In this document: piece by piece, positions 60,282-64,000 of the stretch
How the letters are laid out: each line of letters starts with the position of its first letter
Position numbering within the stretch: position 1 is the first letter of the stretch
DNA from: Sesamum alatum
Lineage: Eukaryota; Streptophyta; Magnoliopsida; Lamiales; Pedaliaceae
Reading direction: 5' to 3'
DNA: 64,000 nt
Assembly (NCBI GenBank): GCA_034509735.1
Contig: JACGWO010000011.1
Span: 22,056,979-22,120,978, forward strand
The notes under the pieces: generated by a model
The model's database searches: none
Told to the model about the DNA's origin: nothing
Seen by the model: only the letters and a program-made list of their open reading frames with translations
Translations under genes and position numbers: made by a program

Positions 60282-60800
60282 TGTAGCACCCTCTATACCA
60301 CTATGCTTTACCACTAAATATAATACATCATTTTCATAAAACTTGTTATACAAGAAAATTTGATTACACCTATTTAACTTGGCATACCACTCTTTCTCTT
60401 TCAAGATCTAAATCACTATTTTCAAATGTCGTTCATAATCTCCCCTATTGCTCGAATACGCAAAGATGTCATCTATCATACTACCGCAAATTAACCCAAG
60501 CTCTCTTGACAGTAATGTTCGATTCATCAATTTCAAGAACGCCATCAGTGCATTCGTTAATCTGAAAGACATTACTAAAAATTTATAATGACCATAAAGA
60601 GTGTAAAATGCTATTTTAAGGATATCCTTCTATGCCATCATCAATTACCAATAACGAAGCCTCAGATCAACCTTAAAAAAAAAATATGGTAGCTTCTTTC
60701 AATTGACCTAACAAATCATTAAATCTCGGTAATGGATATTTATTTTTCATTGTCACTCTATTCAATTGGTGGTAATCGATGCTATTTAAGTAATTGTGGA
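60282..60800 (-). pseudogene. Chromovirus reverse-transcriptase fragment
   Basis: Read leftwards from 60800: [19 protein letters not shown], then VDLRLRY, then FYTLYGHYKFLVMSFRLTNA, matching the gypsy RT core. A damaged active site follows (SMIDDIFAYSSN in place of the usual FIDDIL pattern), then YERHLKIV and KEWYAKLNRC. From about 60365 the frame ends and the sequence runs into an LTR terminus (inverse of TGTAGCACCC). RNase H and integrase that should follow are absent here. Several stops. Classification as Ty3/gypsy is firm. Confidence 0.78.
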
Positions 60801-60984
60801 TAGATTGATGAAGTAAGCTCATTACGTACCTATACATTAAGGTGATTCTTTGGAGAAATTTAACTAAGTTGTATTTCTCATACATTGTAAGATTACATGG
60901 TATTTTTATTGTTGCAGTGCCTAATAGAGATCCTCCATGCATTCCATAGTTTTGAGATTTTACAAAAAGCATTAAAACTGAGTT

Positions 60985-61820
60985 ATATGTTAGTATACTA
61001 TTTCATCCTCACATAGGTGGACACTTGGAAATGACGATTGAGACCCTGGAAGATATGATGAGAGTCTGTCCAATGGAGTTTAAGGAAAAATCAGGGTGAT
61101 CACCTACCACTGATAGGATTTACATATAATGATGGATATTCATTCTAGCATCAGTATGTCGATACATGTAGCCTTTTTATGAGATATTCATGTCAAATAG
61201 GGTGGGATGTTAAGGTATTACAATCACTAGTAGGTCTTGAATTGGTATAAAAAATGATAGACCAGATACAAATGGTTAAGAATTGTTTGAAAATAACACA
61301 AGATCGGTAAGAAAATTCCTTTGATAAACATCAAAGAGATATGGAATATGTGATAGATAGGAAATTTTTCAAAAAGTATCTGAGTGGAAATAAATATTGA
61401 GATTTGGTAAGTAAAGGAAAAGGTGTTCGAGGTATATTGGCTCGCACGAAATTACAGAGATATGGGCACCACTAGCGTCTTAATTACCTTACCAGTAGAA
61501 TTGTCACAAATAGATGGCATGTTCCACGTTTTTATATTGCGATGATATCAATGTGAGCCTAGTCATATCTTGTATGAACCGGGGATAGAGATTTTAAAGT
61601 AATTAACATACATTAGGAAGCTCGATAGAAATTTAGAATCGGACTGCAAGCAAGTTGAGGAATAAAGAGATACCAATGATGAAGGTAAAGTGGAGTTATC
61701 ACTCTCCTAGAGAAGCCACTTGGGAGGTTGAGGAGCATATGAGAGAAAAGTACCCCTATTTATTTCCTAAGACGGGTATGTTAGTTAAATTTCGAGGACG
61801 AAATTTTTATTAGGAGGGAA
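60985..61820 (+). pseudogene. Chromovirus integrase C-terminus and chromodomain
   Basis: The start shows [20 protein letters not shown], the family's FHPQTDGQSERTIQTLEDML region. Then FTYNDGYSF-like residues, followed by MEYVIDRKFFKKVS and RYIG near 61435. The chromodomain remnant near 61685-61765 reads VKWSYHSPREATWEVEEHM, then REKYPYLF. After it comes a purine-rich tract (AGGAGGGAAGAAT) immediately before the LTR start at 61825, exactly where a polypurine tract should be. Many stops and shifts. Orientation is opposite to the RT fragment on its left. Confidence 0.78.
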
Positions 61821-61824
61821 GAAT

Positions 61825-63471
61825 TGTGACGTCCATAAAATTATATACATAATTGAGAGACTAATTGGTAACTATTAAAAATAAATAAATTTAAAAATTA
61901 TAAATTATAGATTGAAATTTGAATATATTAAAACTTGAAAGGATTAAATGGAGTTTTATTAAATATTTGTGGTTAAATTATAGGGTTAATTACACTTAGA
62001 CCCCCTCTGAAAATGCATAATTACACTTTCCCCCAAAGAAGTTTTAAAATTACACTTACACCCCCTCTGAAAATTCTCTATTTACACCTAATCTCCATTC
62101 GTTAAAGTTTGGACGGAAAATGTTCATTTCAACAAAAATAATTACATAGATTTTTAATTTTACCTCTCATTTAACATTCTCGTGTAATAATTTTGTACTT
62201 ATAAGGAAAAAATATAATAATATTGGTCTCACTCCATATATATACATTAAACTTATCCTCTTATAAGTACAAAAATATACATGAGAATGTTAAATGATGG
62301 GAAAAATTGAAAATTTGTGTAATTATTTTTGTTAACGTGAATATTTTTCGTCCAAACTCTAACGGATGGGGTCAAGTGTCAACAGAAAATTTTGGGAGGG
62401 GGTGTAAGTGTAATTTCAAAACTTCTTTGGGGGAAAGTGTAATTATATATTTTCAGAGGGGGTGTAAGTGTAATTAACCCTAAATTATATATACACTTAA
62501 GAATTGAGGACTAAATTGTAATTTTAAAAAAAAGAAAAAAAAAGAGAGATATTCAACACACATGTATTTTAACTTACAAATAAAGAGAAAAAAATTCAAT
62601 AGCCATTAACTATTAAACACACACATTTACACACAGTCAAATGTGTGATTTTCAGACGCCGAAAACAGGTTAGTGTATTTTATTATAAATTATAAATTAA
62701 TTATTATATTAATATTATTTAATTAGTGTATTTATTAAATATGATTTGTACTATTCAATTTACTATTTGATCGGAAAATTTATTGAATTTGAGTATTTAT
62801 ATAAATTAGTGATCGGGGATATATTTAATTGGACCGGTGACATTATAGCCAATAAATTAGAATTTATTTGATCTGTTAGATTTAGCCATTATTAAAATAG
62901 ATTTACTCAAATTGATCGGGTTTATTAACCAAATACATAATTGTATTACTAGTGTTTAAATCATTATTATTATAGTGAAGATTTGGTAGAAATTAATAGG
63001 ATAGTACAAAATTATATTTGAAAAATATTAGGGAATTGTATTTGATAATATTATATTTATTAAAAAGAAATATGGAATATTTGTAGTAATTTCATTTAGA
63101 GATGGTATAGAGGACAATAATTATAAAAACATGAGGGGTTTGATCGAATAAGCTCTTATGAGTTAATAGATAAATTAGATATATACGGGGAAGTTTATAG
63201 TGTCTAATATTTAGACGAAAAAGGAACGAAGGTTTGAATTTCAATATAAATAAAATATTAATTAGTAATTTTATTCAAAATTGACAATAATTTTGTTATA
63301 TTAATAATGTATATTATATCCTGCTATAGGACGTGAAGATAGAGTAGAGGGCTGAGCAATTTCTCCTATTAACGTGATCTTTAAGTTGGAGGTAAGTATA
63401 GTTAATTGAATTTATATATATATGTATATATATATATATGTTTATATATGTGGATAAATATTTTTTTTTAT
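61825..63471 (+). mobile_element. Chromovirus 3' LTR, 5' portion, plus strand
   Basis: It begins TGTGACGTCCATAAAATT after a polypurine tract. It contains a MULE MITE (61983-62480) and the conserved CTGCTATAGGACGTGAAGAT block (63320-63340). It stops at about 63471, where the sequence switches to an inverted copy of its own first 200 bases. Similarity of 63190-63430 to the inverse of 60030-60275 is very high. Confidence 0.75.
61983..62480. mobile_element. MULE MITE (family C) inside the chromovirus LTR
   Basis: 498 bp with ends GGGTTAATTACACTTAGAC and the inverse GTGTAAGTGTAATTAACCC. A perfect 9-bp duplication TAAATTATA occupies 61974-61982 and 62481-62489. It is absent from the inverted LTR piece at 63473-63665, which shows the uninterrupted site. 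Confidence 0.88.
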
Positions 63472-63472
63472 T

Positions 63473-63665
63473 AAAATTGCAATTTAGTCCTCAATTCTTA
63501 AGTATATATATAATTTAACCACAAATATTTAATAAAACTCCAATTTAATCCTTTCAAGTTTTAATATATTCAAATATCAATCTATAACTTATAATTTAAA
63601 TTTATTTATTTTTAATAGTTACCAATTAGTCTCTCAATTATGTATATAATTCTATGGACGTCACA
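63473..63665 (-). mobile_element. Chromovirus LTR start, minus strand, head-to-head
   Basis: This is the inverse of 61825-61982 plus 62490-62525, ending ...ATGGACGTCACA. It meets the plus-strand LTR at about 63472 without a spacer. Confidence 0.75.
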
Positions 63666-63834
63666 ATGTATCACACAAGAACAAGTTGCACCCCAAACTG
63701 ATGCAATTCCAATTTACAAGTCTGGTCCATCGATGTACCAACAACTAACTATGTCAAACCAATATTTAACTTTACAACCAATGATGCAAATCAAAGCACC
63801 TCTACCCATGATTGGCAGCCAGGGCATAATTTGA
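63666..63834 (+). pseudogene. Unrecognised C-terminal coding fragment
   Basis: An open stretch directly after the LTR edge reads QCITQEQVAPQTDA, then SGPSMYQQLTMSNQY and PLPMIGSQGII before a stop. The Gln/Pro/Met-rich style resembles the tails of plant transposase proteins, and it could be the displaced end of the MULE gene at 52020-56805, but that is a guess. 63835-64000 shows nothing further. Confidence 0.3.
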
Positions 63835-64000
63835 AACTTTTAATCCAATAATAAGAAAATGAGGCAAAAGAACTTTAGATCTAAGTCAGATTACTTCGTA
63901 TTAAAGTGTTTAGGTTTCTGCAGTTATAGAATGTGGCTTTTGTGTTTTGGCTGTAAACTTTGCAACCTTGCAGACCTGCAAAATCATCATTTCAGTTAAT

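Overview
This window is nuclear DNA from a flowering plant. The base composition is AT-rich, genes are split by introns with GT/AG borders, and the sequence is crowded with plant-type LTR retrotransposons (copia, chromovirus), MULE, CACTA, hAT and PIF/Harbinger elements. The gene content suggests a eudicot, but nothing here fixes the species. Only two host loci are convincing. At the left edge (1-3481, + strand) is the bHLH041-type transcription factor gene, missing only its first exon's start, with all seven visible introns bounded by standard splice sites and an open frame throughout. At 35123-40378 (+) is a C3H7-type CCCH zinc-finger gene whose exon order and splice sites are kept but whose frame is broken about seven times, several of them in A-runs. 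It is probably a recent pseudogene, although assembly error is possible.

Layout: 1-3481 bHLH gene, with MITE-like repeats in its last intron. 3482-10407 has no gene and holds a MULE MITE, a solo LTR nested in another solo LTR, a GC-island MULE inside a CACTA remnant, and a CACTA nested in a CACTA with matching target duplications. 10408-22182 holds an LTR remnant, a U6 snRNA pseudogene, a second GC-island MULE with a perfect 9-bp duplication, a hAT-like element and several MITEs. 22183-28763 is a complete but internally deleted copia element on the minus strand, with LTRs, a 5-bp duplication and a DNA transposon in one LTR. 29889-33752 is a decayed copia coding region on the plus strand. 34759-42573 is the CCCH locus bracketed by MULE MITEs. 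42786-50004 is a candidate 7.2-kb PIF/Harbinger transposon on the minus strand with a HARBI1-type transposase between two Myb/SANT-like genes. 52020-58130 holds decayed MuDR-type transposases, one split by a 2.36-kb solo LTR. 59022-63665 is a scrambled cluster of chromovirus pieces in both orientations.

The two host genes show no sign of working together. The rest is a record of nested insertions. Because many target duplications can be read directly, relative insertion order can be stated for several nests. The most unusual item is the three-gene Harbinger element, whose 5' end carries a series of strong palindromes. The most puzzling structure is the head-to-head LTR arrangement near 63470.
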